Below, in pieces: positions 40,922 through 49,347 of a stretch of DNA of 64,000 nt; position 1 is the first letter of the stretch, and every line of letters begins with the position of its first letter. The notes below the pieces were generated by a model. It was not told the DNA's origin. It saw only the letters and a list, made by a program, of their open reading frames with translations, and did no database searches. Made by a program: the position numbers and the translations under genes. Origin of the DNA: Halovibrio salipaludis (GTDB lineage Bacteria > Pseudomonadota > Gammaproteobacteria > Pseudomonadales > Oleiphilaceae); contig NZ_NSKD01000006.1 of assembly GCF_002286965.1 (NCBI RefSeq), positions 1-64,000 on the forward strand, in the 5' to 3' direction.

Positions 40922-41876
40922 GGTGCCCTCCGAAATGGGTGTAACCCTGCTCTTCCAGCTGGATGCTGCCCTCAGGGCCATTGAGCGTCACGCCCGGGCC
41001 TTCTGTCACGGTCCCGATCACGGTCAGTGGCAACGCACTGCCCGTCGGCCCTGACGGTGCAGGTCCATCGCCCGGCCAGACAAACAGCAGCTCATAGTCG
41101 TCCCCGGCGGATGCAGCCAGCCGCCGCGCCCCTTCCAGACCCCGCAGGGAGACCAGTCCGTCGGAAACCGGCAGGGCCTGCCAGTCCAGCTGGGCACCCC
41201 GGTCAACCAGAAGATGCCCGAGATCCGCCAGCAAACCGTCACTCACGTCCACGGCTGCAGAGCCGGCCTCACGCAGCCACTGCCCGAGAGCCAGGCGGGG
41301 TTCCGGGTACCGGTAGCGCTGGAGCACGGTGCCCACCGCCGGATCCGGAATATCCGATTCGTCCAACCAGTTGAGCGCCTCACCGGCCTCTCCCAGGCTG
41401 CCGCTGACACAGATCCGGTCACCGGGTTGGGCATTCCCGCGGCGCACGGCTGACCCGGCCGGCAGAAGCCCCTGGGCCTGCACCGTGATGCTCAATGGGC
41501 CACGTGTGGTATCCCCGCCCACCAGCTGGATGTTCTCGCGCACCGCCAGCGCCTTCATGCCGTCCGCAAACGCGGCCAGCCAGGAGGCACTGGCTTCCGG
41601 AAGTGTCACCGAGAGGGTAAAGCACAGAGGCTGGGCACCCATGGCGGCGAGGTCGCTGAGGTTCACGGCCAGAGCACGCCAGCCCAGGGCATGGGGCGGC
41701 ATATCGCGGGGGAAGTGGACGCCCTCCACCAGGGTATCCATGGTCATCACCTGATCCTGACCGGGCGGGCAGCGTAAAACCGCGCCATCATTGCCGATGC
41801 CCTCAATCACCTCACTGCGGGTGACCGCGTCCCCCAGGGGCTTCCAGAACCGGTCGATCAGGCTGAATTCGTCCAT
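40914..41876 (-). CDS. thiL: Thiamine-monophosphate kinase
   Basis: Phosphorylates thiamine monophosphate to the active cofactor thiamine diphosphate. 320 residues; it starts MDEFSLIDRFW, with the GIGNDGAVL nucleotide/metal motif, DTLVEGVHFP, and VGGDTTRGPLSI. C-terminal AIR-synthase-like domain with DVSDGLLADLGHLL. It lies 17 bases after nusB. Confidence 0.96.
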   Translation of the reverse strand: MDEFSLIDRFWKPLGDAVTRSEVIEGIGNDGAVLRCPPGQDQVMTMDTLVEGVHFPRDMPPHALGWRALAVNLSDLAAMGAQPLCFTLSVTLPEASASWLAAFADGMKALAVRENIQLVGGDTTRGPLSITVQAQGLLPAGSAVRRGNAQPGDRICVSGSLGEAGEALNWLDESDIPDPAVGTVLQRYRYPEPRLALGQWLREAGSAAVDVSDGLLADLGHLLVDRGAQLDWQALPVSDGLVSLRGLEGARRLAASAGDDYELLFVWPGDGPAPSGPTGSALPLTVIGTVTEGPGVTLNGPEGSIQLEEQGYTHFGGHHD

Positions 41877-41893
41877 GGTGGAACCGGGCGGGA

Positions 41894-42367
41894 TCAGGCC
41901 CGCCGCGAGCGTGTTTCCGACGGGCGCAGGCGCGGGCTGAGGCGGTCGAGTATACCGTTGATGTACTTGTGACCGTCGGTGCCGCCGAAGCGTTTGGCCA
42001 GTTCGATACCTTCGTTGACCACCACACGGTAGGGCACGTCAATGCGGTTCATCAGCTCGAAAGTGCCGATGCGCAGTATGGCCAGCTCAATGGGATCAAG
42101 CTCGCTCACCGAACGGTCCAGCAGGGGCTCGAACTGGCGGTCCAGGTCACTGCGGGAACGGTCCACGCCCTGCAGCAGCTCCCGGAAGTAGGCACCGTCG
42201 ATTTTCTCCATGTCGTTGTCGGTCACGAACTCCGCCTCGATCTGGCTGATCGGGCTGTCGGAGAAGTGGCGCTGATACAGGGCCTGAAGCGCCAGCGAGC
42301 GCGCCTTGCGGCGATCCGCCGGGCGTGACTTGCCCTGGTTGTTCTCTGGCTGACCGCCTTCACTCAT
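41894..42367 (-). CDS. nusB: Transcription antitermination factor NusB
   Basis: All-helical RNA-binding protein of 157 residues that, with S10, recognises boxA of rrn leaders like the one at the left end of this window. [12 protein letters not shown] at the start and the [26 protein letters not shown] region are typical. The N-terminal 15 residues are a polar extension ([16 protein letters not shown]). It overlaps ribH by 4 bases. Confidence 0.96.
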   Translation of the reverse strand: MSEGGQPENNQGKSRPADRRKARSLALQALYQRHFSDSPISQIEAEFVTDNDMEKIDGAYFRELLQGVDRSRSDLDRQFEPLLDRSVSELDPIELAILRIGTFELMNRIDVPYRVVVNEGIELAKRFGGTDGHKYINGILDRLSPRLRPSETRSRRA

Positions 42368-42843
42368 TGCGCGTCAATCCTCCGGAACAGGCTGACCATT
42401 TCCAGTGCCGTCATGGCGGCATCGGCGCCCTTGTTGCCGGCCTTGGTGCCGGCGCGCTCAATGGCCTGCTCAATGGTGTCCAGGGTCAGTACGCCGAAAA
42501 TGACCGGCAGCCCCGTGTCCAGACTCACACTGCCCACACCGGAGGCACTTTCCCCGGCCACGTAGTCAAAATGGGGGGTGCCACCGCGGATCACCGCGCC
42601 CAGTGCGATCACCGCATCATGGCGCCCGCTTCGGGCCACTTTCTGGGCCGCCACCGGAATCTCGTAAGCGCCCGGTACGCGGTAGATGGTGATACTGTCC
42701 CGGCTGATGCCATGCCGGATCAGGGTGTCCGTGGCCGCCTCCACCAGGCTCTCAACCACGAATCCGTTGAAGCGACCCACCACCAGCGCGTAGTCCCCGC
42801 GGCAGTCGGTGAAGTCACCCTCAATGGTCTTGATGTCTGTCAT
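42364..42843 (-). CDS. ribH: 6,7-dimethyl-8-ribityllumazine synthase
   Basis: Penultimate riboflavin step: condenses the pyrimidine intermediate with dihydroxybutanone phosphate. 159 residues from ATG 42843; the family motifs [29 protein letters not shown] and [16 protein letters not shown] are intact. It follows ribBA by 20 bases. Confidence 0.96.
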   Translation of the reverse strand: MTDIKTIEGDFTDCRGDYALVVGRFNGFVVESLVEAATDTLIRHGISRDSITIYRVPGAYEIPVAAQKVARSGRHDAVIALGAVIRGGTPHFDYVAGESASGVGSVSLDTGLPVIFGVLTLDTIEQAIERAGTKAGNKGADAAMTALEMVSLFRRIDAQ

Positions 42844-42863
42844 TGCTGTCTCCGTAGCGGGTC

Positions 42864-44006
42864 TCAACCTTGCTGGCCGTTCCCGTCATCGTAGGGGAGG
42901 TATTCCACAACCTCCAGATCAAATCCGGAAATCCCCGAGAACTTGATGGGGGCGCTCATCAGCCGCATCCGGCTCACCCCGAGTTCCCGCAGGATCTGGG
43001 AACCGGTACCCACGGTCAGGTAGACACCGGAGCTGCCGGTGGAGTCCGTGGATGGCTTGCCATCCGAGCGCGCCTCAAAGAAGCCCCGGATGCGTTCCTC
43101 CAGGGCATAGCTGTCCTGGCCGTTGTTCAGAAGCACGATCACGCCCGAGCCTTCCTCGGCCACCTTGCGCATGGCCTCATGCAGCGGCCAGCGCGGCGAT
43201 CCCGGGTAGTTGGCGTGCAGCAGGTCCCGCAGGGTGTCCGTGATGTGCACCCGGACCAGCGTTGGCTTCTCCGGGTCCACCTCGCCCATGGTCAGTGCCA
43301 GATGGGTCTCACCCTGAATGGAATCGCGGTAGGTGTGCAGTCGGAATACCCCGTATTCCGTCGCCATCTCGTAGTGATCAACGCACTCAACGGTGCGTTC
43401 GTTCATGGTGCGGTAGTGGATCAGGTCCGCGATGGTGCCGATCTTCAGTCCGTGGCGTTCCGCGAACGCCTCCAGCTGGGGGCGGCGTGCCATGGTGCCG
43501 TCATCATTCATCACCTCACAGATCACACCGGCCGACTCGAATCCGGCCATACTGGCCAGGTCGCAGGCCGCCTCGGTGTGACCAGCCCGGGACAGCACGC
43601 CCCCGGGCTGCGCCATCAGCGGGAAGATGTGGCCAGGGCTCACAATATCCTCCGCCCTGGCGCCCCGGGATGCGGCCACCTGCACGGTACGGGCCCGGTC
43701 AGCGGCGGAGATCCCCGTAGTGACCCCCTTGGCAGCCTCGATGGAGACCGTGAACTTGGTGCCGAACCCGGAACTGTTGCGCTGTACCATCAGCGGCAGG
43801 TTAAGGCGCTCACAGCGCTCGCGGGCCATGGGCATGCAGATCAGGCCGCGCGCCTCAGTGGCCATGAAGGTGACGTGCTCGGGCTGGACGCACTCGGCGG
43901 CCATGATCACATCGCCTTCATTCTCCCGGTCCTCGTCGTCCATCAGGATGACCATCCGACCCTCGCGGATGTCCTGAAGGATTTCCTCAATACTGTTCAG
44001 CGCCAT
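42864..44006 (-). CDS. ribBA: 3,4-dihydroxy-2-butanone-4-phosphate synthase with a degenerate GTP cyclohydrolase II-like domain
   Basis: 380 residues. The N-terminal RibB domain (1-205) is complete: [14 protein letters not shown]-type acidic loop (here [20 protein letters not shown]), and [25 protein letters not shown]. The C-terminal RibA-like half (about 210-380) lacks the three zinc Cys residues and the catalytic region of GTP cyclohydrolase II, having [18 protein letters not shown] where they should be. It therefore probably supplies only the butanone phosphate, as in other proteobacterial RibB fusions with an inactive RibA domain. It lies between ribD and ribH. Confidence 0.93.
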   Translation of the reverse strand: MALNSIEEILQDIREGRMVILMDDEDRENEGDVIMAAECVQPEHVTFMATEARGLICMPMARERCERLNLPLMVQRNSSGFGTKFTVSIEAAKGVTTGISAADRARTVQVAASRGARAEDIVSPGHIFPLMAQPGGVLSRAGHTEAACDLASMAGFESAGVICEVMNDDGTMARRPQLEAFAERHGLKIGTIADLIHYRTMNERTVECVDHYEMATEYGVFRLHTYRDSIQGETHLALTMGEVDPEKPTLVRVHITDTLRDLLHANYPGSPRWPLHEAMRKVAEEGSGVIVLLNNGQDSYALEERIRGFFEARSDGKPSTDSTGSSGVYLTVGTGSQILRELGVSRMRLMSAPIKFSGISGFDLEVVEYLPYDDGNGQQG

Positions 44007-44028
44007 TCTGCACCCTGTTCGCTGTCTC

Positions 44029-45171
44029 TTAATGGCCGGACGCCGCGGGTTTCAGGATCAGTCGCTGATCCGCGCCGACCACCCGCCGGTCCCATACCTC
44101 CATCCGGTGCTGCTGCGCCATCCGATCCAGCGCCAGCTCCGCCATGGGTTTCGCCCGACTGCCCAGTATTGTTGGTGCCTGGTACAGCCAGAATTCGTCA
44201 ATCACATCCGCTTCCAGGGCCGCGCCCGCCAGCGTGGCACCCGCCTCAATGAGCACGTCGTTGATGCCACGCGCCGCCAGCAGCCCCAGGACCGCCGCCA
44301 GCGCCGGTCGGCCACAGCCATCGGGGTCCACGGTCACCACTTCGGCACCACCATCACGCAGGGGCCTGGCCCGGCTTTCCTCCAGGGCCGCCGCAGTGCT
44401 CACCACCAGGCACTGCCCCTCCCCCGTCACCACACGGGCGCCGGGGGCCGTAAGCAGACGCGGGTCGAGCACCACACGCAGGGGCTGCTGCAGCGGCAGC
44501 GTTTTGTCTCCGGGATCCCCCAGCTCTCCAGGGCGCACCGTCAGCGACGGATCGTCGGCCAGAACCGTCCCGGAACCGGTGATGATGGCACCGGAGCGGG
44601 CACGCAGCCGCTGGACATCCGAGCGGGCATCAGGCCCTGTGACCCACTGGCTTTCACCGGACGCCATGGCAGTACGCCCATCCAGGCTGGCGGCCACCTT
44701 GAGCCGCACCCAGGGGGCGCCACCGGCCATACGCCGCAGAAAGCCCGCGTTCAGCGCCCGCGCCGGTTCCTCCAGCACACCGCTGAGCGTTTCGATGCCC
44801 GCCGCTTCCAGCAGCGCCAGCCCCTGGCCGGCTACCGCCGGATTCGGGTCCCCGGTGGCCACCACGACCCGCTCCACACCGGCATCAACCAGCGCCTGGG
44901 CACAGGGCGGCGTGCGCCCATGATGGCTGCAGGGCTCCAGGGTCACATACACGCTCGCCCCGCGCGCACGCGCCCCCGCCTCGGCGAGGGCGTTCACCTC
45001 CGCATGAGCCTCGCCGGCCCGGTGGTGCCAGCCACAGCCCACTATGTCGCCCTCACTGACCACCACGCAGCCAACCCTGGGGTTGGGGTGTGCGCTGTAC
45101 AGGCCGCGTTCGGCAAGCTGTAGCGCCAGGGCCATGTATCGGGTATCGAAAGCGTTGGTCAAGGCGGGCAC
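44029..45171 (-). CDS. ribD: Bifunctional diaminohydroxyphosphoribosylaminopyrimidine deaminase / 5-amino-6-(5-phosphoribosylamino)uracil reductase
   Basis: Two successive riboflavin steps in one protein of 380 residues. The N-terminal zinc deaminase has HAEVNAL and EPCSHHGRTPPC near residues 50-90. The C-terminal reductase begins at VKVAASLDGRTAMASGESQWVTG. It follows nrdR by 11 bases. No riboflavin synthase alpha-chain gene lies between it and ribBA, although that is its usual place in Pseudomonas. Confidence 0.95.
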   Translation of the reverse strand: MPALTNAFDTRYMALALQLAERGLYSAHPNPRVGCVVVSEGDIVGCGWHHRAGEAHAEVNALAEAGARARGASVYVTLEPCSHHGRTPPCAQALVDAGVERVVVATGDPNPAVAGQGLALLEAAGIETLSGVLEEPARALNAGFLRRMAGGAPWVRLKVAASLDGRTAMASGESQWVTGPDARSDVQRLRARSGAIITGSGTVLADDPSLTVRPGELGDPGDKTLPLQQPLRVVLDPRLLTAPGARVVTGEGQCLVVSTAAALEESRARPLRDGGAEVVTVDPDGCGRPALAAVLGLLAARGINDVLIEAGATLAGAALEADVIDEFWLYQAPTILGSRAKPMAELALDRMAQQHRMEVWDRRVVGADQRLILKPAASGH

Positions 45172-45182
45172 CCGTTTCCGGA

Positions 45183-45701
45183 CTATTTATCCACGGATTC
45201 CTTCAGCGCCCGTGCCGCCACGGTCACGGGGGATTCATCACCCACGTCACCGGAATGGCTCAGCCGCTCGATCTCGTCCTTGAATTCATTGATGTCCTGG
45301 AAGCTGCGGTACACGGAAGCAAAACGAACGTAAGCCACCTTATCGAGCTGGCGCAGTTCGTACATGACCTCCTCACCGATCATCAGGGATTTCACTTCCC
45401 GTTCACCGGTGGAACGCAGCCGGAACTTGATCCGATTGATGGCGGCCTCAATGGCCTCAATATCCACAGGGCGCTTTTCGAGGGCCTTCATCAGACCCTC
45501 GCGCATCCTGTCCTCATCGAAGGGAACCCGCGAGCCATCCTGTTTGACCACCCGGGGCATGATCAGCTCCGCCCCCTCGAAGGTGGTGAAACGTTCGCGG
45601 CAGGATAGACACTCACGACGACGGCGCACCTGGTCGCCATCGGCAACCAGGCGCGAGTCGATCACTTTGGTATCCGCCTCGCCGCAGAAAGGGCAATGCA
45701 T
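45183..45701 (-). CDS. nrdR: Transcriptional repressor NrdR
   Basis: ATP/dATP-sensing repressor of ribonucleotide reductase genes. 172 residues: an N-terminal zinc ribbon (CPFC near 3-6, CLSC near 31-34) followed by an ATP-cone domain ([21 protein letters not shown]). The C-terminal 20 residues are variable. It lies between glyA and ribD in the conserved glyA-nrdR-ribD order. Confidence 0.97.
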   Translation of the reverse strand: MHCPFCGEADTKVIDSRLVADGDQVRRRRECLSCRERFTTFEGAELIMPRVVKQDGSRVPFDEDRMREGLMKALEKRPVDIEAIEAAINRIKFRLRSTGEREVKSLMIGEEVMYELRQLDKVAYVRFASVYRSFQDINEFKDEIERLSHSGDVGDESPVTVAARALKESVDK

Positions 45702-45739
45702 TCAGTCACACTCCCGGACGGCAAGCGGGCCAGCGGTGG

Positions 45740-46996
45740 TCAGTCAGCGTAGACCGGGAAACGCCGGCACAGCTCCAGAACCTGCTTGCGGACCCGCTCG
45801 ATGGTCTCTTCATTTTCCAGATCATCAAGGATATCACACATCCAGCCGGCCAGGTCCCGTGCCTCGGTTTCACCAAAGCCACGCGTGGTCATCGCCGGCG
45901 TACCAATCCGCAGACCGGAGGTCACAAACGGCGAACGCGGGTCGTTGGGGACCGCGTTCTTGTTGACCGTGATGTTGGCCTTGCTGAGCGCGGCGTCCGC
46001 ATCTTTACCGGTGATATCCTGCTTGATCAGGCTCAGCAGGAAGAGGTGGTTCTTCGTACCGCCGGAGATCACGTCGAAGCCTCGCTCCTGGAACACCCCG
46101 GCCATGGCCTGGGCGTTCTTCACCACGCGCTGCTGATACTCCTTGAAATCATCCTGCATGGCTTCCTTGAAGCACACCGCCTTGCCGGCGATCGCGTGCA
46201 TCAGCGGGCCACCCTGGCTGCCCGGGAAGACCGCGGAGTTGAACTTTTTCTCCAGCTCCGGATTGGACTTCGCCAGGATCAGGCCACTGCGCGGGCCCCG
46301 CAGGGTCTTGTGGGTGGTAGTGGTCACCACGTCCGCGTATGGCACCGGATTGGGGTAGACACCCGCCGCCACCAGGCCGGCCACGTGGGCCATATCCACA
46401 AACAGATACGCCCCGACCTTGTCCGCGATCTCGCGGAACCGCTTGAAATCCAGTTCCTGGGAATAGGCGGAAAAACCGGCCAGCAGGACTTTGGGCTTAT
46501 GCTCAACCGCCAGGCGCTCGACCTCGTCGTAGTCGATCATGCCCGTTTCGGTATCCAGACCGTACTGGACGGCATTGTAGGTCTTGCCGGAGAAGTTGAC
46601 GCTGGCCCCGTGGGTCAGGTGGCCGCCGGCGTCCAGGCTCATGCCCAGCACCGTCTCGCCCGGCTTCATCAGCGCCAGGTAAACCGCATTGTTAGCGGAG
46701 GAGCCGGAGTGCGGCTGGACGTTGGCGTAATCCGCCCCGAACAGCTTCTTGGCGCGCTCAATGGCGATCTCCTCAACCACGTCCACGTGCTCGCAGCCAC
46801 CGTAGTAACGCTTGCCGGGATAGCCCTCGGCGTACTTGTTGGTGAGTGCCGAGCCCTGCGCTTCCATTACGCGTGGACTGGTGTAGTTTTCGGACGCGAT
46901 CAGTTCGATATGCTCTTCCTGTCGGCGGACTTCCGCCTCCATGGCATTCCAGACTTCCTCGTCGTAACCGGCAATGGTCATATCTCGCTTAAACAT
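45740..46996 (-). CDS. glyA: Serine hydroxymethyltransferase
   Basis: PLP enzyme that converts serine and tetrahydrofolate to glycine and methylene-THF. 418 residues from ATG 46996, the family length. The PLP Lys is in [16 protein letters not shown] near residue 230, and [11 protein letters not shown] and the substrate loop are conserved. GAGAGG lies upstream of this ATG; an ATG 24 bases earlier is less likely. It is divergent from ettA. Confidence 0.97.
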   Translation of the reverse strand: MFKRDMTIAGYDEEVWNAMEAEVRRQEEHIELIASENYTSPRVMEAQGSALTNKYAEGYPGKRYYGGCEHVDVVEEIAIERAKKLFGADYANVQPHSGSSANNAVYLALMKPGETVLGMSLDAGGHLTHGASVNFSGKTYNAVQYGLDTETGMIDYDEVERLAVEHKPKVLLAGFSAYSQELDFKRFREIADKVGAYLFVDMAHVAGLVAAGVYPNPVPYADVVTTTTHKTLRGPRSGLILAKSNPELEKKFNSAVFPGSQGGPLMHAIAGKAVCFKEAMQDDFKEYQQRVVKNAQAMAGVFQERGFDVISGGTKNHLFLLSLIKQDITGKDADAALSKANITVNKNAVPNDPRSPFVTSGLRIGTPAMTTRGFGETEARDLAGWMCDILDDLENEETIERVRKQVLELCRRFPVYAD

Positions 46997-47100
46997 TGTC
47001 AGCCTCTCGTGTGCTGGCAATTGACGCGCCCCGAGGAACGCCTTTGCTTGCCAGAAAATGGTCGATGATGAACTCTCGGGGTCTCTCTGAAGGCGAGGCT

Positions 47101-47128
47101 ATTCTACCGAAAAGGGGCCGCAATAACA
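47101..47128 (-). promoter_or_regulatory. Possible glyA promoter
   Basis: On the minus strand a TAGAAT -10 (47101-47106), with a poor TGTTAT -35 (47123-47128) at a 16-base spacer, about 105 bases before glyA. The rest of the 260-base glyA/ettA spacer (46997-47256) shows no gene. Confidence 0.4.
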
Positions 47129-47256
47129 TCCGCCGTCCAAAAACGCGCCAGAACGCCCGCCACTGGCGGTCTTTATTGCCTCAGAAGCCGCTATTGGTTA
47201 ACGTACGTCCAGACTTACGCTTCCATTTTCCGACTTCCCAGCAGGACACCGATTCC

Positions 47257-48918
47257 ATGGCTCAGTACGTATTCAGCATGAACGGCCTCGGCAAGGTCGT
47301 TCCCCCGAAGAAAGAGATCCTCAAGGACATCAACCTGAGTTTCTTCCCAGGCGCCAAGATCGGCGTTCTCGGCCTCAACGGCGCGGGTAAATCCACCCTG
47401 CTGCGGATCATGGCCGGCGTTGAGACGGACTATGTGGGCGAGGCCCGCCCGCTGCCGGGGCTGAACATCGGCTATCTGCCCCAGGAGCCACAGCTGGACG
47501 AGAACAAGACCGTCAAGGAGATCATCGAGGAGTCCGTGGAAGGCGTCCATAAGGCGCTGGCGCGGCTGGATGAGATCTACGCCGCCTATGCCGAGCCGGA
47601 CGCGGACTTCGACGCCCTCGCCAAGGAGCAGGGGGAACTGGAAGCCTTCATCCAGGCCTCCGAGGGCCATGATATCGAGCGCCGCATGGAGGTGGCCGCG
47701 GATGCCCTGCGCCTGCCGCCATGGGACGCTGGCGTACACCATCTTTCAGGCGGTGAACGCCGCCGCGTGGCGCTGTGCCGACTGCTGCTGTCCAGCCCCG
47801 ACATGCTGCTGCTGGACGAGCCCACCAACCACCTGGACGCCGAGAGCGTGGCCTGGCTGGAGCGTTTCCTGCACGACTTCCCGGGCACTGTGGTGGCCAT
47901 CACCCACGACCGCTACTTCCTGGACAACGTCGCCGGCTGGATCCTCGAACTGGACCGTGGCCAGGGCATCCCCTTCCAGGGCAACTACACGGGCTGGCTC
48001 GAGCAGAAGGAGAAGCGCCTGGAGCAGGAGGCCAAGCAGGAGGCTTCCCAGCGCAAGGCGGTGCAACAGGAACTGGAATGGGTGAAGTCCCAGGCCAAGG
48101 GCCAGCAGTCCAAGAACAAGGCGCGCCTCAAGCGCTTTGAGGAGCTCAACTCCCAGGAATTCCAGAAGCGCAACGAGACCAACGAGCTTTACATCCCACC
48201 GGGTCCACGCCTGGGCAACAAGGTGATCGAGGTCGAGGGCGTGACCAAGCGCTACGATGACGAGGTCCTGTTCGAGAACCTGACCTTCAGCGTGCCGCCG
48301 GCCAGCATCGTGGGCATCATCGGCGGTAACGGCGCGGGCAAGTCCACCCTCTTCCGCATGATCGCTGGCACCGAGCAGCCGGACGAGGGTCAGATCGTAC
48401 TGGGTGAGACCGTGGAGCTGGCCTACGTGGACCAGATGCGCGAGCTCAACGAGGAGAACAGCGTCTGGGAAGAGATCAGCGGCGGCCAGGACATCATCCA
48501 GGTCGGCCAGTACCAGACCCAGTCCCGCGCCTATGTGGGCCGTTTCAACTTCAAGGGCGCCGAGCAGCAGAAGCGCATCAAGGAGCTTTCCGGAGGTGAG
48601 CGCAACCGGGTGCACCTGGCCAAGCTGCTGCAGGAAGGCGGCAACGTCCTGCTGCTGGACGAGCCCACCAACGACCTGGACGTGGAGACCCTGCGTGCGC
48701 TGGAGGAAGCACTGCTGGTCTTCCCGGGCTGTGCCATGATCATCTCCCACGACCGCTGGTTCCTGGACCGGGTCGCTACCCATATCCTCGCCTATGAGAG
48801 CGACGGCGAGGTGGTCTTCCACGAAGGCAACTTCTCGGACTACGACCGCGACCTGCGCGCCCGCAAGGGTGAGGACGCCTGGGTTCCCAAGCGGGTGAAG
48901 CATAAGAAACTTGCCTGA
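47257..48918 (+). CDS. ettA: Energy-dependent translational throttle protein EttA (ABC-F)
   Basis: Soluble ABC-F ATPase that binds the ribosomal E site and gates translation by ATP/ADP ratio. 553 residues from ATG 47257 (MAQYVFSMNGLGKVVPPKKE). Two ABC cassettes: Walker A GLNGAGKST and GGNGAGKST; signatures LSGGERRRVAL and LSGGERNRVHL; Walker B LLLDEPTNHLD and LLLDEPTNDLD. The EttA-type arm and the P-site linker (about 240-310, Lys/Gln/Glu-rich) are present. Followed by a PilZ gene. Confidence 0.96.
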   Translation: MAQYVFSMNGLGKVVPPKKEILKDINLSFFPGAKIGVLGLNGAGKSTLLRIMAGVETDYVGEARPLPGLNIGYLPQEPQLDENKTVKEIIEESVEGVHKALARLDEIYAAYAEPDADFDALAKEQGELEAFIQASEGHDIERRMEVAADALRLPPWDAGVHHLSGGERRRVALCRLLLSSPDMLLLDEPTNHLDAESVAWLERFLHDFPGTVVAITHDRYFLDNVAGWILELDRGQGIPFQGNYTGWLEQKEKRLEQEAKQEASQRKAVQQELEWVKSQAKGQQSKNKARLKRFEELNSQEFQKRNETNELYIPPGPRLGNKVIEVEGVTKRYDDEVLFENLTFSVPPASIVGIIGGNGAGKSTLFRMIAGTEQPDEGQIVLGETVELAYVDQMRELNEENSVWEEISGGQDIIQVGQYQTQSRAYVGRFNFKGAEQQKRIKELSGGERNRVHLAKLLQEGGNVLLLDEPTNDLDVETLRALEEALLVFPGCAMIISHDRWFLDRVATHILAYESDGEVVFHEGNFSDYDRDLRARKGEDAWVPKRVKHKKLA

Positions 48919-48929
48919 TCGGTTTTCCC

Positions 48930-48971
48930 CATCAGGGCATCTTTCACTATAGTGAAGGAAACGCCCTGATG
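48930..48971 (+). promoter_or_regulatory. Nested hairpin overlapping the ribosome-binding region of the PilZ gene
   Basis: Outer stem CATCAGGGC (48930-48938) / GCCCTGATG (48963-48971), 9 bp, encloses a perfect 14-base palindrome TTCACTATAGTGAA (48943-48956). The 3' arm of the outer stem runs into the GATGAGG ribosome site of the PilZ gene (ATG 48982). It could be the ettA terminator (no T tract), a cis-acting RNA switch, or an operator around a TATAGT -10. Confidence 0.45.
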
Positions 48972-48981
48972 AGGTTTGCCC

Positions 48982-49347
48982 ATGGCCAACCGGGAACGCC
49001 GCTTTTTCAGCCGCATCCTGTTCGATGCCGCCTGTGAGATCCACCTGGGAGACCGCATCTGGCCCAGCCAGGTCCAGGACATCTCGCTCCACGGCGCGCT
49101 TCTGACGGCACCGGAGGACTTCACGGGCCAGCCCGGTGAGGGCTACACCATCACCATCTGGCTTTCCGACAACACCACCCAGATCACCATGGGTGCCACG
49201 CTGCGCCATCGGAAGGATGGCTTTCTGGGCTTCGAATGCCGCTCCATGGACCTGGAAAGCGCCACCCATCTCCGGCGCCTGGTGGAACTGAACCTTGGCG
49301 ACGAAGCGGAGCTGCACCGTGAACTGGCGCGCCTCAGCGACACCTGA
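48982..49347 (+). CDS. PilZ-domain c-di-GMP-binding protein
   Basis: A 121-residue single-domain PilZ protein. Both ligand motifs are intact: the RxxxR at residues 7-11 (RFFSR, in RERRFFSRIL) and DxSxxG at 33-38 (DISLHG). It should bind cyclic di-GMP. ATG 48982 has GAGG upstream. Its last 29 bases overlap the start of the double-HAD gene, so both are probably made together. Its target is unknown; the type IV pilus or the HAD partner are possibilities. Confidence 0.88.
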   Translation: MANRERRFFSRILFDAACEIHLGDRIWPSQVQDISLHGALLTAPEDFTGQPGEGYTITIWLSDNTTQITMGATLRHRKDGFLGFECRSMDLESATHLRRLVELNLGDEAELHRELARLSDT

